Shown: positions 46,300-56,360 of the stretch, in pieces
How the letters are laid out: each line of letters starts with the position of its first letter
Position numbering within the stretch: position 1 is the stretch's first letter
Source of the DNA: Alteromonas sp. LOR
Lineage (GTDB): Bacteria; Pseudomonadota; Gammaproteobacteria; Enterobacterales; Alteromonadaceae
Assembly: GCF_000753865.1 (NCBI RefSeq)
Contig: NZ_JQFW01000040.1
Coordinates: 23,803-87,802, forward strand
DNA length: 64,000 bases
Reading direction: 5' to 3'
Position numbers and translations under genes: made by a program
The notes under the pieces: generated by a model
Databases searched by the model: none
What the model was told of the DNA's origin: nothing
The model's input: the letters and a program-made list of their open reading frames with translations, nothing else

Positions 46300-47307
46300 C
46301 TATGGTTTAGGAATGAAACCCACCGCATCATACACTTTCTTCAATGTCACACTTGCTCGTTCTGAGGCCTTATTGGCACCACTTTGCATTACCTCGTTAA
46401 GGAAAGCTCTGTCGGCACGAATTTTTGCGTATTCTTCTTGAATCGGTGTAATCAGTGACACAACTGCCTCAGCAACATCACCTTTGAGGTGTCCATACAT
46501 TTTGTCAGTGTACTCAGGCTCAAGCTCTTTTATCGACTTTCCTGTAGATAAAGAGAGCAAGGTAAGTAGGTTAGATACGCCCGGCTTCTCCTTAGGGTCA
46601 AAATAGATATTAGCCTGCTCGTCTGAGTCGGTAACCGCGCGCTTTATTTTCTTCGTCAGCTTTTTAGGTTCTTCAAGCAAACCAAGAAAGTTATTCGGGT
46701 TTGTATCCGACTTAGACATTTTCTTTTCAGGCTCTTGTAAGCTCATGATTCGAGCACCAAAATCTGGAATATACGGGTCAGGTAGTTTAAAAACATCGCC
46801 GTAAAGATTATTCACCCGAGTAGCGATATCGCGAGTTAGCTCTAAGTGCTGTTTCTGATCTTCACCAACGGGCACTTTGTCTGCTTGATAGGCCAATATA
46901 TCTGCGGCCTGCAATACCGGATAGCTATATAAGCCCACGTTGATATTGTTTTCGTTTTTGGCAGACTTATCTTTAAACTGAGTCATTCGGTTGAGTTCGC
47001 CCATTTGAGCGTAACAGTTTAGCACCCAAGATAGCTGCGCATGCTCAGGCACGTGAGACTGCATAAAGATAGTGCTTTTTTGCGGGTCGATACCACAAGC
47101 AAGGTAGAGCGCTAGGCCATCTAAGCAGGCTTCAAATAACTGCTTGGGATCTTGGCGCACCGTAATCGCATGCAAATCGACAATCATATAAAGACAGTCG
47201 TAATCTGCTTGCATGGAAACCCATTGCTTAAGCGCACCCATATAGTTACCTAGGGTGAGTTGTCCAGAAGGCTGACAGCCACTTAATACAACGGGTTTAT
47301 TACTCAT
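46300..47307 (-). CDS. trpS: Tryptophanyl-tRNA synthetase
   Basis: A class I synthetase of 335 residues. The HIGH-like motif reads TLGN ([17 protein letters not shown]) and the KMSKS motif is KKMSKSDTN. It lies in the conserved order dam-rpe-trpS, but the gph gene that sits between rpe and trpS in E. coli is absent. The gap to rpe is 29 bp, so they are probably cotranscribed. Confidence 0.97.
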   Translation of the reverse strand: MSNKPVVLSGCQPSGQLTLGNYMGALKQWVSMQADYDCLYMIVDLHAITVRQDPKQLFEACLDGLALYLACGIDPQKSTIFMQSHVPEHAQLSWVLNCYAQMGELNRMTQFKDKSAKNENNINVGLYSYPVLQAADILAYQADKVPVGEDQKQHLELTRDIATRVNNLYGDVFKLPDPYIPDFGARIMSLQEPEKKMSKSDTNPNNFLGLLEEPKKLTKKIKRAVTDSDEQANIYFDPKEKPGVSNLLTLLSLSTGKSIKELEPEYTDKMYGHLKGDVAEAVVSLITPIQEEYAKIRADRAFLNEVMQSGANKASERASVTLKKVYDAVGFIPKP

Positions 47308-47336
47308 TATTTTTACCTGTAATTGTGTTTAATAAA

Positions 47337-48014
47337 TTATGCTTTAGACAGCGATGCAAGCTCTTGTCGCATTTCGCTGATGACTTTTGTGTAATCGTCT
47401 TGAGAGAAAATGGCGGAGCCAGCTACGAACATGTCTGCGCCCGCTTCTGCGATGTCGCGAATGTTATCTACTTTTACGCCACCGTCAATTTCTATTCTTA
47501 TATCGTAACCACTTTCTGCAACGCGCTGCTTAACTGCACGTACTTTATCCAATGTCGACGGGATAAAGGCCTGTCCGCCAAAGCCTGGGTTCACCGACAT
47601 TATAAGAATGTGGTGAAGTTTATCCATCACATGATCTAAGTAATGTAGCGGTGTCGCTGGATTAAAGACCAATCCTGGCTTACATCCCGAATCGATAATG
47701 AGCTGCAAAGACCTATCGATATGCTCAGAAGCCTCAGGGTGAAAGCTGATATATGATGCACCCGCATTGGCAAACTTTTCTATTAGATCGTCTACAGGCT
47801 TCACCATTAAATGCACATCAATGGGTGCGGTAATGCCGTAGTTTCTCAATGCATCGCAAATCATAGGCCCAAAAGTAAGGTTTGGGACATAGTGGTTGTC
47901 CATCACATCAAAATGAACGATATCCGCGCCCGCGCTGATCACTTTCTCGACGTCCGCACCAAGTCGAGCAAAATCTGCGGAAAGAATAGAGGGCGCAATT
48001 AAAAATGGTTTCAT
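47337..48014 (-). CDS. rpe: Ribulose-phosphate 3-epimerase
   Basis: A TIM-barrel epimerase interconverting ribulose 5-phosphate and xylulose 5-phosphate (pentose phosphate pathway), 225 residues. Landmarks are [42 protein letters not shown] and EIDGGV. It heads the minus-strand rpe-trpS unit, downstream of the dam cluster but separated from it by three plus-strand genes. Confidence 0.97.
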   Translation of the reverse strand: MKPFLIAPSILSADFARLGADVEKVISAGADIVHFDVMDNHYVPNLTFGPMICDALRNYGITAPIDVHLMVKPVDDLIEKFANAGASYISFHPEASEHIDRSLQLIIDSGCKPGLVFNPATPLHYLDHVMDKLHHILIMSVNPGFGGQAFIPSTLDKVRAVKQRVAESGYDIRIEIDGGVKVDNIRDIAEAGADMFVAGSAIFSQDDYTKVISEMRQELASLSKA

Positions 48015-48458
48015 TTTTCATCCTTAGTCATTAATGCATACACAGCGATTGATGCTGCAGTGAACATATACGCAATGTACATATATGCAATGTGCATAGA
48101 TGCATACTTGATGAAAGTTTAACGAAATCCGTCGTGCTTTACTACGAACTCTGTATTTCCTCCAGACAAATTAAAATACCCCCCTTTTTCGAAGAGTGAG
48201 AAATGCAACAAAGCCTGCCCAGTTTTGGGGAGTGCGCGTTAATCTGGTGCATTTTTATTCATTTAAGCTGCATGGTTATTTTCATTCAATTCTTTTGGGT
48301 TGAGAATAAAATGATTAAAATCAATGTATTAGAATTAATTTTAACTCTTTTTTACTCGTGCCATAAACGGGCATCAGTTTTGCGTTAGCTAGTGCAAATA
48401 TAAAAATACAGACAGAAAAACTAATTAAAACAAATTGGAATTTGACTGGAGAACACAC
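48015..48458. other. 444-bp intergenic region
   Basis: Divergent promoter region between rpe and the TorF-type porin. It holds a short tandem repeat at 48064-48108. A 61-codon frame (48203-48388) is present but I do not accept it as a gene. Confidence 0.55.
48064..48108. repeat. 15-bp tandem repeat near rpe
   Basis: ACATATACGCAATGT and ACATATATGCAATGT lie head to tail (48064 and 48079), followed by a diverged third unit (GCATAGATGCATACT). It is 50 bp upstream of the rpe start. Confidence 0.7.
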
Positions 48459-49184
48459 ATGAAAACGTCTACAAAAAGAACTCTACTTGCCGCTGCTATA
48501 TCAACAGCGTGCCTTTTCACTGCAATGCCTACTTATGCAGAAGTTACTGCAAACGCAAGTTTCACAAGTAACTACATCTGGCGTGGTCTTACTCAAACAA
48601 CGAATGATGCAGCTGTTCAAGGCGGTATTGACTATGCACACGAAAGCGGTTTTTACGCAGGTACATGGGCGTCAAATGTAAACTACGGTGCAGACGATAT
48701 TTATTCGTATGAGCACGACCTCTATTTCGGTTTCTCTGGTGAGTCTGACCAAGGTATCGCTTATGATGTGGGTTACTTGTACTACAACTATGATTCAGAA
48801 GCTGAATTTGATTTCGCAGAGGTTTACGGCTCAGTAGGCATGGGTGGTGTTAGCCTTACGGTTTCATTGCTTGCGCACACAGAAGCAGATGAAGGCGAAG
48901 GACAGGATTTTGGTTTTGGTAAAGCAACCTATGTTTCATTAGATTACGGCATGCCAGTACTAGACGGTGCTGAACTTGGTTTCCACGTTGGTTATCATCA
49001 AGGCGACTTCGCTGAAGCGTTCAACGGTGTACCAGATGGTTACGCAGATTACGGTATTTCATTATCTAAAGACGGTTTTAGCTTTGCGGTTACGGGCACC
49101 GATTTAGACGATACTGGCGCAGATGCATACGATAACGATGCAGTGAAATTCACTGTTAGCTACGGTATGGACTTCGAGCTATAA
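48459..49184 (+). CDS. TorF family outer-membrane protein (putative porin)
   Basis: A 241-residue exported beta-barrel protein. The signal peptide is cut after TYA (residue 27). The mature N-terminus reads NASFTSNYIWRGLTQT, the hallmark of TorF-type porins. Many alternating aromatic strands follow and the C-terminus ends in a phenylalanine-containing strand (SYGMDFEL). The ATG at 48459 has a GGAG ribosome binding site, so the in-frame TTG at 48435 is rejected. It may import organic solutes; the substrate is unknown. A terminator follows. Confidence 0.9.
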   Translation: MKTSTKRTLLAAAISTACLFTAMPTYAEVTANASFTSNYIWRGLTQTTNDAAVQGGIDYAHESGFYAGTWASNVNYGADDIYSYEHDLYFGFSGESDQGIAYDVGYLYYNYDSEAEFDFAEVYGSVGMGGVSLTVSLLAHTEADEGEGQDFGFGKATYVSLDYGMPVLDGAELGFHVGYHQGDFAEAFNGVPDGYADYGISLSKDGFSFAVTGTDLDDTGADAYDNDAVKFTVSYGMDFEL

Positions 49185-49231
49185 GTGTTTTGAAAAGTCT
49201 GTTTAGTAAAGACTTTTCTATTAATTGATAA

Positions 49232-49261
49232 AAAGCCCAGCATCATCGTGCTGGGCTTTCT
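49232..49261 (+). terminator. Terminator of the TorF-type porin gene
   Basis: An 11-bp stem (AAAGCCCAGCA with TGCTGGGCTTT) with a 6-base loop, 48 bp after the stop. The T tract is short. Confidence 0.8.
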
Positions 49262-49366
49262 CAATGAATACGTGGGTTAACAGCAGGTTAAAATAATTAG
49301 CTTGTTCATTAACCTATTTAGATTATACTAAGATGCAATTTTAACCGAGTGATAGGAGTGTTCAGG

Positions 49367-49678
49367 ATGAAGGTTCTCCCATTTTTTGCCTTGTGTGGTG
49401 TCGTTGCGCTTGCTAGTGCGACAATGGTGTCAGCACCCAACGCTCGCTCGTCTGTCTGTGACTTTCAGCCTGTGACAGAGTTTAATCCCAAGCTACCCGC
49501 TAGTCATGTCATGAATCAATGTGCTCGTTATCAAGAAGGCGTTGAGGAAGTCAGCTGGCTCTCGTGGGTTGCAGGTAAATCATCGTCATTCCAGTTTCAC
49601 TTCCTCGATTTATTGGAGCTGTTACACAGCGACAATTCTCACCAAGACTTTTCTTCGTCTCCTAAAGACGCTCAGTAA
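49367..49678 (+). CDS. Exported 103-residue protein of unknown function
   Basis: The ATG at 49367 follows an AGGAG site. A signal peptide (likely cut after VSA, residue 23) leads to an 80-residue mature protein with two Cys (in SVCDFQ and NQCARY) that could form a disulfide. The C-terminus is Ser/Asp/His rich. I recognise no family. The TAA stop overlaps the ATG of the DUF2970 gene by one base, so the two are translationally coupled. Confidence 0.78.
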   Translation: MKVLPFFALCGVVALASATMVSAPNARSSVCDFQPVTEFNPKLPASHVMNQCARYQEGVEEVSWLSWVAGKSSSFQFHFLDLLELLHSDNSHQDFSSSPKDAQ

Positions 49679-49875
49679 TGAGTCACAAGTCCGACTCTGG
49701 CTTATGGGCGATAGTTGGCAGCGTTCTAGCTAGCTTATTTGGCGTACAAAGTCACAAAAACTACGAACGAGATTTTACGCAGGGTACCTTTATTACCTAT
49801 GCAGTAATTGGCGTGGTTATGGTGGTATTGTTTGTGGTGAGCTTGTTTACTTTTGTGAAATGGTACGTAGGCTAG
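49678..49875 (+). CDS. DUF2970 family small membrane protein
   Basis: A 65-residue protein with one cytoplasmic segment and a C-terminal membrane helix. The GVQSHKNYERDF motif before the helix (FITYAVIGVVMVVLFVVSLF) is the DUF2970 signature. Function is unknown. It begins within the stop codon of the exported 103-residue gene. Confidence 0.88.
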   Translation: MSHKSDSGLWAIVGSVLASLFGVQSHKNYERDFTQGTFITYAVIGVVMVVLFVVSLFTFVKWYVG

Positions 49876-49920
49876 CAAAGTGTACCTAACGCTGTTGCAG
49901 GTAGATTAGCCTAAATAACG

Positions 49921-49977
49921 CCTGTCTAATCTCTTCATAACGTCGAACTCTCCTGCCTAATCTCTTCATTACGTCGA
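49921..49977. repeat. 26-bp direct repeat downstream of dam
   Basis: Two copies of a 26-base unit (49921-49946 and 49952-49977) differ at two positions, period 31. They share CTAATCTCTTCAT and ACGTCGA. The second copy ends two bases before the dam stop codon. Confidence 0.85.
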
Positions 49978-49979
49978 GC

Positions 49980-50897
49980 CTATGATGTCTTGCTTTTACT
50001 TGTCTGCACTGCTGATAAATTTAACGCAGACTTCTTTGCTTTTCTCACTCCCTTCGCCTTTTTCGCTGACGGCATTACCGGGGGGAAAAACGCGAGTATT
50101 TCATCGACAGGATTGCGCTTTGCGCCATTTTGACTGATGGAGCGTTTTACAGACAACATACTGAAATCTGCCCCTTGATACAAGTCTCTGGTTAATGGCA
50201 GGTCGTGATTTGAGACAAGCACTGGGATCCCTCTTTTTTGCGAGGTTTTAGCTGCAAGCTTCGCCAATTTTTCCTGCGCTTCTTGCCCAAAACTATGACT
50301 GGCGTAACTGGTAAACGCGGCGGTTTTACTTATTGGTGCGTAGGGCGGGTCGCAATAAATGACATTACCTTGTCTCGCCCTAGTAAATACTTTTTCAAAG
50401 GGTAAGCAGGTAAAGGTCGCTTTTTGTGACTTTTCCGAAAAAACAAACATTTCATGTTCTGGAAAATAGGGTTTTTTATAGCGCCCGAATGGCACATTAA
50501 ACCGGCCTTGAAGGCTGTAACGACACAATCCATTGTAGCCATGTCTGTTCAAGTAAAGAAATAAAATGGCGCGGTAATACTCGTCTTCAGTTTTATTAAA
50601 CTCTTCTCGTAACGCGTAGTACATGGGCTCATTGTTACGAGCAGCACTAAAAAAGTCACGGGCATCATTGATAAGTGCGTCAGGCTGCGCTTTGAGAAAG
50701 TTATAAAGATTAATTAAATCTGGATTGATGTCGTTTAAGAGATAACGTTTGTATTGCGTATTCAAAAACACAGATCCGGCGCCGACAAAAGGCTCAATAA
50801 GCTTATTTGCTTGCGGTAATCTGGCTTGAATATGCTCAACCAAGCTGTATTTGCCACCGGCCCACTTCAAAAAAGCACGGTTCTTTTTTTGCATCAT
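49980..50897 (-). CDS. dam: DNA adenine methylase
   Basis: Methylates the N6 of adenine in GATC, for mismatch repair strand choice and replication timing. The SAM motif FLKWAGGKYSLVEHI and the PFVGAGSVF stretch are clear, and the catalytic motif is DPPYAP. At 305 residues it is about 25 longer than E. coli Dam, because of a basic C-terminal tail (AKKAKGVRKAKKS). It lies downstream of damX in the conserved order. Two adjacent ATG codons (50897 and 50894) could start it. Confidence 0.96.
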   Translation of the reverse strand: MMQKKNRAFLKWAGGKYSLVEHIQARLPQANKLIEPFVGAGSVFLNTQYKRYLLNDINPDLINLYNFLKAQPDALINDARDFFSAARNNEPMYYALREEFNKTEDEYYRAILFLYLNRHGYNGLCRYSLQGRFNVPFGRYKKPYFPEHEMFVFSEKSQKATFTCLPFEKVFTRARQGNVIYCDPPYAPISKTAAFTSYASHSFGQEAQEKLAKLAAKTSQKRGIPVLVSNHDLPLTRDLYQGADFSMLSVKRSISQNGAKRNPVDEILAFFPPVMPSAKKAKGVRKAKKSALNLSAVQTSKSKTS

Positions 50898-51102
50898 GCG
50901 TAAACGTTACTACCTACACGGAATGAAGACGGTGGTTGTTCCTAACGTCGCCGTTCTAGGCGTATTGCTGGGGAAGGGAGCCTCTCGGCGTCACCACACT
51001 AATCGGTAATTGTATCTTTCATCGTTTAAACGGACAACCGGCAAGTGCCGGCCATTTGATATCTTTTTCAAATCGACTAAAAAGCCTGCAGCTAACGCCC
51101 AT

Positions 51103-52611
51103 TTACTGACTTTCAGATAGTGCTATTTCCTGCAATATTTGTTGTCCATTTTTTACAAACGCTGACCCATTGCCTGGGTAATCAGGCAGCGTTTGTTTGG
51201 CTTGTTGAGCCTGCGTAGCAGATGAAAACGTTTGGGCATATAGCACGACATACCAATCGCCGCCATAGCGCCGTGTTTTATAAACTCGGGTTTGCTGTGC
51301 CAAGTTATTTTCTTCGATAAAGTCGTTGAGCACTTGTTCGTTTTTCATTGCTAGCATTTGTAACGCGTACTCATTAGGTGCAATGAACGGAGTTTCTGTA
51401 CTGCGAGTGACATCTAACTCAGCCCCGGAGGCAGATGATTCAGTATTTAGACTAGGTGTAGATTTAGGTTCAGCTAAATTCGTTGTGTTAGCCGCATTGG
51501 CGTTTTCGCTTGTACCGCTAGCAGCCCTTTTATCCTGAGATAAGGTACTGTCTTTTTTCGGTAAATCACCAGTATCTTTTGATATAGCATTTTGCCAACT
51601 GGTAATTAACGCCTCCGGTTGATTTTGTGCGGCCTCATTGCTTTGCGTGTTCACATTTGTGTTTACTGTGTCATCAGAGGATGCGCGATTATTATTGATT
51701 TCATCAGCGCCCTTTATTGTGGCAGCCCCACTGATTGGGGTAGAGCCTTCAGCGTATGGAAAAGAGCCTTCAGCGGTCGGTAATGAGCCTTCAGTATTCA
51801 CTCCCGCTTCATTACCGTTAGTTTCTGCTGCAATCTGATCATAGGCAGAGCCAGGCGCTACAAGGTTAGCGTTAGCCCCATCTGCGTTGTCTATTGGCGC
51901 GAACAAAGAAGCGATGTCGTCGCCGTATTGCCAATAAACTAAACCTGAAAATGTGCTAACGAAAACGCAAAGCAACAATACATACAGCCATCTCGACTTT
52001 AACGGGTTGGAAAAGGTCAGTGCGCTTTGCTGCTGTCGGTTTTCAAGGTGCGCTTGAAAGGCCTCTCGACGTGTTGCAATCATTTTATCTAAATCAGATG
52101 CAAAGTTAGGTTGCTCGTCGATGACAGATTGACTGCTAATAATTAAGGGTGTTTCCGTATTTTTGGCTGGTAGCCACTGCTTTGCTCGTTCTGCCCACTG
52201 TCTATCGGCAAACAATAATACGTTTAAATGCTGCTTATTGCCGGCAAATCGGCTTTGAAGAACAAGGTCCCACAGCTCTTGTAAAAAACTATCCGGTAGA
52301 TGATGAGATTGAGTAATGGCAACGAGTATAGGCCCTTCGTGATTATTTAAATCAACAAGTAGCTCGTTTAACGGTCTGACAAAGCTGCCTATCACTTGCC
52401 CTAACAGCTGGCGACAGAGTTGGCGACGGTAGTCAGACACATCCATCGTTTCTTGTGCAGTCAAATAGGCTATTTCAGTATCATCATGCTGCTGAAAGAC
52501 AAAGGCTTCTAGGGTTTTTTGTTGCTGAGCAATAGAGTCTCCACTGACAAAAATCAGTTGCGACGAGTAGTTGACTAAATACTCCAAACGTTCATGCAGT
52601 TCATTTTGCAT
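51103..52611 (-). CDS. damX: DamX-like SPOR-domain protein
   Basis: A bitopic cell-division protein of 502 residues. The cytoplasmic part (1-205) is AAA-like without a clean Walker A motif. One membrane helix (208-226) is followed by a low-complexity periplasmic linker (about 230-405) holding repeated EGS units, then a C-terminal SPOR domain (about 415-495, with YALQMLAMKNEQVLNDF and YGGDWYVVLY) that binds denuded septal peptidoglycan. It stands between aroB and dam as in E. coli. Confidence 0.93.
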   Translation of the reverse strand: MQNELHERLEYLVNYSSQLIFVSGDSIAQQQKTLEAFVFQQHDDTEIAYLTAQETMDVSDYRRQLCRQLLGQVIGSFVRPLNELLVDLNNHEGPILVAITQSHHLPDSFLQELWDLVLQSRFAGNKQHLNVLLFADRQWAERAKQWLPAKNTETPLIISSQSVIDEQPNFASDLDKMIATRREAFQAHLENRQQQSALTFSNPLKSRWLYVLLLCVFVSTFSGLVYWQYGDDIASLFAPIDNADGANANLVAPGSAYDQIAAETNGNEAGVNTEGSLPTAEGSFPYAEGSTPISGAATIKGADEINNNRASSDDTVNTNVNTQSNEAAQNQPEALITSWQNAISKDTGDLPKKDSTLSQDKRAASGTSENANAANTTNLAEPKSTPSLNTESSASGAELDVTRSTETPFIAPNEYALQMLAMKNEQVLNDFIEENNLAQQTRVYKTRRYGGDWYVVLYAQTFSSATQAQQAKQTLPDYPGNGSAFVKNGQQILQEIALSESQ

Positions 52612-52699
52612 GTGTTTGCCCCTATAAAAACCTTGCGGTGAGTAGAAAATAGTAACACCGCAAACAAATGTGTTTATTTGCAGTGTCGAATCTTAAAGG

Positions 52700-53767
52700 C
52701 TAGGGAAGTACGTTAGAAAGTATGTCGTCGGTCACTGCTTTTGTAACCACCGCGTTGCCAATGCCTTTAGGAAGCACAAATCGTATGCTACCGGCTTCTA
52801 CTTTCTTGTCTCGCTTCATATGCTTGACGTAGTCAGCTTTGATCATACTCTTAGGGCCTTCAACGGGAAGGTCGAAGGCTTTAAACAGCGCGATAACACG
52901 ACGAGTTTCTGACGTTTCAAACCAATCTAGCTCTTGTGCAGCTAAACAAGCAATTATAGTACCAGCTGCCACGGCTTCACCATGCAACCAGTTGCCAAAG
53001 CCTTGCTCTGCTTCAATAGCGTGACCAAACGTATGGCCCAAATTTAGAATGGCGCGAAGTCCGCCTTCTCGTTCGTCTTTTGCTACCACATCGGCTTTTA
53101 TTTCACAGCAGCGGTGAATAGTTTGGCTTAACACGTCATTGTCGAGTGCTTTCAGCGATTCCACTGCAGACTCAAGCCAAGTGAAGAAAGGTGCGTCGTA
53201 AATAATGCCATACTTCACGACTTCAGCCATCCCAGCCGCGAATTCTCGCTTTGGAAGGGTGGATAATGAAAGTGTGTCTATTGCTACAAAAACAGGTTGG
53301 TAAAAAGCACCAATCATGTTTTTCCCAAGAGGATGATTGACTGCAGTCTTTCCACCCACTGATGAATCAACTTGGGAAAGTAATGTAGTAGGAACCTGAA
53401 TAAAAGGGATGCCGCGCTGATAGGTTGCTGCTACAAAGCCAGTCAGATCGCCAATTACCCCACCGCCCAATGCGATTAATGTGGTATCGCGAGCGGCATT
53501 TAGCTCTAACAAACGAGTCATAACGACTTCGAATTGTTCGAGGTTTTTATACTGTTCGCCGTCGGGCAGGATAATGGTTTCTACGTTAACGTCACCACAG
53601 GCAGCTTTTGCTGTCTCTAGGTACAAGGGCGCAACGGTTTCGTTGGTAACGATAACAGCGAGAGGCCCTTTTATGTAAGGGCTAAATAGAGCAGGCTGCG
53701 AGAGCAAACCTGCTTCTATCTGTATTGGATAGCTACGGTCTCCAAGTTCCACAGTTAAGGTTGACAT
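52700..53767 (-). CDS. aroB: 3-dehydroquinate synthase
   Basis: Cyclises DAHP to 3-dehydroquinate, step two of the shikimate pathway. Landmarks include [44 protein letters not shown], the metal His in [12 protein letters not shown] and the later LHGEAVAAG. At 355 residues it is normal. It is 31 bp downstream of aroK, forming the aroKB unit. Confidence 0.97.
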   Translation of the reverse strand: MSTLTVELGDRSYPIQIEAGLLSQPALFSPYIKGPLAVIVTNETVAPLYLETAKAACGDVNVETIILPDGEQYKNLEQFEVVMTRLLELNAARDTTLIALGGGVIGDLTGFVAATYQRGIPFIQVPTTLLSQVDSSVGGKTAVNHPLGKNMIGAFYQPVFVAIDTLSLSTLPKREFAAGMAEVVKYGIIYDAPFFTWLESAVESLKALDNDVLSQTIHRCCEIKADVVAKDEREGGLRAILNLGHTFGHAIEAEQGFGNWLHGEAVAAGTIIACLAAQELDWFETSETRRVIALFKAFDLPVEGPKSMIKADYVKHMKRDKKVEAGSIRFVLPKGIGNAVVTKAVTDDILSNVLP

Positions 53768-53798
53768 GGGCGCAGCACCTCCTAATACATTATGCTAT

Positions 53799-54314
53799 TT
53801 AAAGACCGATTTTACTGATGATTTGGTTTGCTACTGCACGTGCAGACTGGTCGTCGGTATCAACTACGTAGTCGGCTACCTCTTCGTACAAAGGGTTGCG
53901 TGAGTCAGCTAGGTCGCGAAGTACCTTCTCAGGATCTTCGTTTTGAAGAAGAGGACGACGCTTGTCACGTTGTGTACGAGCTACTTGCTTATCGATAGTG
54001 GTTTGCAAGTAAACAACGATACCGCGGGCAGATAAACGGTTACGTACTGCTTTAGTCACGATAGAGCCACCGCCAGTAGCAAGCACAATGCCTTGCTTGT
54101 CGGTTAAATCGTTGATGACGTTTTCTTCGCGTGCTCTAAAACCATCTTCACCTTCTAAGTCAAAGATCCAGGCGATATCAGCCCCAGTGCGGCGCTCAAT
54201 TTCCTGATCCGAATCAAAAAAATCCAAGTGAAGTTCGTCTGCTAGATGTCTACCGATAGTGCTCTTGCCAGCACCCATCGGGCCAACTAAAAAGATATTA
54301 CGTTTTTCAGCCAT
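53799..54314 (-). CDS. aroK: Shikimate kinase
   Basis: A 171-residue P-loop kinase that phosphorylates shikimate. The Walker A motif is [11 protein letters not shown]; the shikimate-binding DSD and the ATGGGSIV and RPLL motifs are present. It lies downstream of pilQ, with a terminator between them, and upstream of aroB. Confidence 0.97.
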   Translation of the reverse strand: MAEKRNIFLVGPMGAGKSTIGRHLADELHLDFFDSDQEIERRTGADIAWIFDLEGEDGFRAREENVINDLTDKQGIVLATGGGSIVTKAVRNRLSARGIVVYLQTTIDKQVARTQRDKRRPLLQNEDPEKVLRDLADSRNPLYEEVADYVVDTDDQSARAVANQIISKIGL

Positions 54315-54536
54315 ATTTGCTTATATCACAACTTAATCATGTTAGGGGCAGTGCACTGTTGCCTTACCAGCCTACCCATTGACTCGTGCCTATTTAATGT
54401 CCAATAAGCACCACTCCTTAAACCTCGTTAATATTTCGAGGCGGCGATTATCTCAGTTTCCTACAAGGCGTTGCAAGTTTTGTTACCAACAATATGCATA
54501 TACCTGTAATTTCACTTAAAAAAACAGGGTTAAAAC

Positions 54537-54564
54537 AAAAAACGTGCAAGGTTATGCACGTTTT
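54537..54564 (-). terminator. Terminator after pilQ
   Basis: A 10-bp stem (AAAACGTGCA with TGCACGTTTT) with a 6-base loop. On the minus strand it is followed by T-rich sequence, so it ends the pilMNOPQ transcript before aroK. Confidence 0.85.
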
Positions 54565-54585
54565 CTTGGTAACTCAGGGAGGGTG

Positions 54586-56358
54586 TTACGGTTTTTCAGT
54601 AATTATTTTCGGCGTTACAAAAATTAATAACTCGCGCTTTTGCTGTAGCTCAGTAGTATTTCTGAACAATGCACCTAGCACGGGTAGGTCGCCAAAAAGT
54701 GGTACTTTATTTACACCGTCACTACTTGTTTGCTGGAAGATGCCGCCTAGAACAATTGTTTCACCATTCTCAACCAGCACCTGCGTCTGTATTTCTTGTG
54801 TATCGATTGCTACTGCATCCCCAGTTGATGTGGATACTGTTTCACCTCGGGTATCTTGTGTTACCACTAAATCTAAAATAATTCGGTTGTCCGGTGTGAT
54901 ATGCGGCGTTACTTTAAGCGATAATACCGCCTTCTTAAATTCAACCGCTGTGGCGCCGCTTGAGGTGGCTTGCACAAACGGGATCTCAGTACCTTGTTCT
55001 ATATACGCTTCGTGTTGATTGGCAACCGTGATGCGCGGGCTGGCAATGATTTCACCCTTGCTTTCAGACTCCAGTGCCGACAGCTCTAGATCTAATATGG
55101 TGCCATCAATTAAGCTTGCCACTTGAAAGCCTATGGTGCCCGCAGCACTGCTCACCGGTAAGTTAACGTTTAATCGGTTGTTGATTGAGGGAACAATGCC
55201 ACCTGCAATGGTATCTGCACCTTCAAGAGAGCCAGATACACCGTTGTCATCTTGTCTGTCACTGAAGCCCCAACGAACGCCAAGTTGTTCATCTACGTTA
55301 TCCAGTACGGTTACCATACGGCTTTCAATAAGCACCTGCTTAACGGGAATATCAAGTACTTCAATGGTCTTTCTCGCTTCATCGATAGACTCCAAGGTGT
55401 CTCTTATCAATAGCGTATTGGTGCGCTCATCAACGGTCACTCCGCCTCTATCTGAAAGAATACCGCCTTCCGATGACTTTAAAATTGCAGCAAGTTCTAA
55501 TGCTTTTGCGTAGTTAATCGCAATGTCCACTGTTTGCAATGGGGCTAAATCGGCTACCTGCTGACGAGACTGGAGCGCTTGGGTTTCTCTTGCGGATAAT
55601 TCTTCTGCCGGTGCAATAAGTAAAATATTACCTTCTAAACGCTTGTCTAAGCCTTTTACTCGCATGATCATATCGAGGGCTTGATCCCACGGAACCCCAG
55701 AAAGGCTAATGGTGACATTGCCTGTCACCGAATCGGTTGTAACGAGGTTGAATCCATTAACTTGAGCAATAATCTGCAGAACCTGACGTACCGGAACGTC
55801 CTGGAAGTCGAGAGATATGGGTTCGCCAGTATACTTTTTCTCGCTGCTAAGGGCTTCTTGCTGTTCTTTACCCATAGGTACTATTTCAATGTGAAGCTGC
55901 TTCCCTTTTACCGTGTTTCTAACGGTAACCGCGCCTTCATAATTGACTTCAATACGAGCAGATATGTCGTCTTCAAAAGTTTCGATTGTAGAAACCACGG
56001 TGCCGAAATCAGCCACATCCAGCTCTACAAACTGATTTTCACCCAGTTTAGTGGCCATTAAAGTTACTGATACTTTGCCCTGAGATTCAATAAGCTGGGT
56101 CTTAGGTACTTGGCCTTCAAACGTCACCACAGTAATCGCGGTGTTGTTGGCGTTTTGCGTAAAGTCCACATCAGTGATGGTAGTGGTCACGCGCTGAGCA
56201 TCGCCCATAGACTGCGGGTCGACTAAAACTGGCTCTTGTGCTTTTGAGGGAGCAACAAACAAAGTAAAAGAGAGAAACGCGGCAATAGTACCCGCTAACC
56301 AATACCATCTAGGCCCGCTACGATTTAGAGACTTATTAAATATGTATCGCTCGGCCAT
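54586..56358 (-). CDS. pilQ: Type IV pilus secretin PilQ
   Basis: The outer-membrane secretin of the type IV pilus, 590 residues. A signal or membrane segment (about 20-40) is followed by an AMIN-like domain (about 55-165), an STN-type domain (about 190-240, with ISLDFQDVPVRQVLQIIAQVNGFN), a secretin N-domain and the secretin core (about 395-585, with VPLFGDLPVLGALFR near its end). It is shorter than the 700 residues of Pseudomonas PilQ, with fewer AMIN repeats. Last gene of the pilMNOPQ operon; gap of two bases to pilP. Confidence 0.95.
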   Translation of the reverse strand: MAERYIFNKSLNRSGPRWYWLAGTIAAFLSFTLFVAPSKAQEPVLVDPQSMGDAQRVTTTITDVDFTQNANNTAITVVTFEGQVPKTQLIESQGKVSVTLMATKLGENQFVELDVADFGTVVSTIETFEDDISARIEVNYEGAVTVRNTVKGKQLHIEIVPMGKEQQEALSSEKKYTGEPISLDFQDVPVRQVLQIIAQVNGFNLVTTDSVTGNVTISLSGVPWDQALDMIMRVKGLDKRLEGNILLIAPAEELSARETQALQSRQQVADLAPLQTVDIAINYAKALELAAILKSSEGGILSDRGGVTVDERTNTLLIRDTLESIDEARKTIEVLDIPVKQVLIESRMVTVLDNVDEQLGVRWGFSDRQDDNGVSGSLEGADTIAGGIVPSINNRLNVNLPVSSAAGTIGFQVASLIDGTILDLELSALESESKGEIIASPRITVANQHEAYIEQGTEIPFVQATSSGATAVEFKKAVLSLKVTPHITPDNRIILDLVVTQDTRGETVSTSTGDAVAIDTQEIQTQVLVENGETIVLGGIFQQTSSDGVNKVPLFGDLPVLGALFRNTTELQQKRELLIFVTPKIITEKP

Positions 56359-56360
56359 GT

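Noticed and set aside
48203..48388. 61-codon plus-strand frame upstream of the TorF-type gene
   Set aside because: It has a GAGTGAGAA near the ATG, but the product has no recognisable family and the region is a divergent promoter between rpe and the porin gene; chance is likelier.
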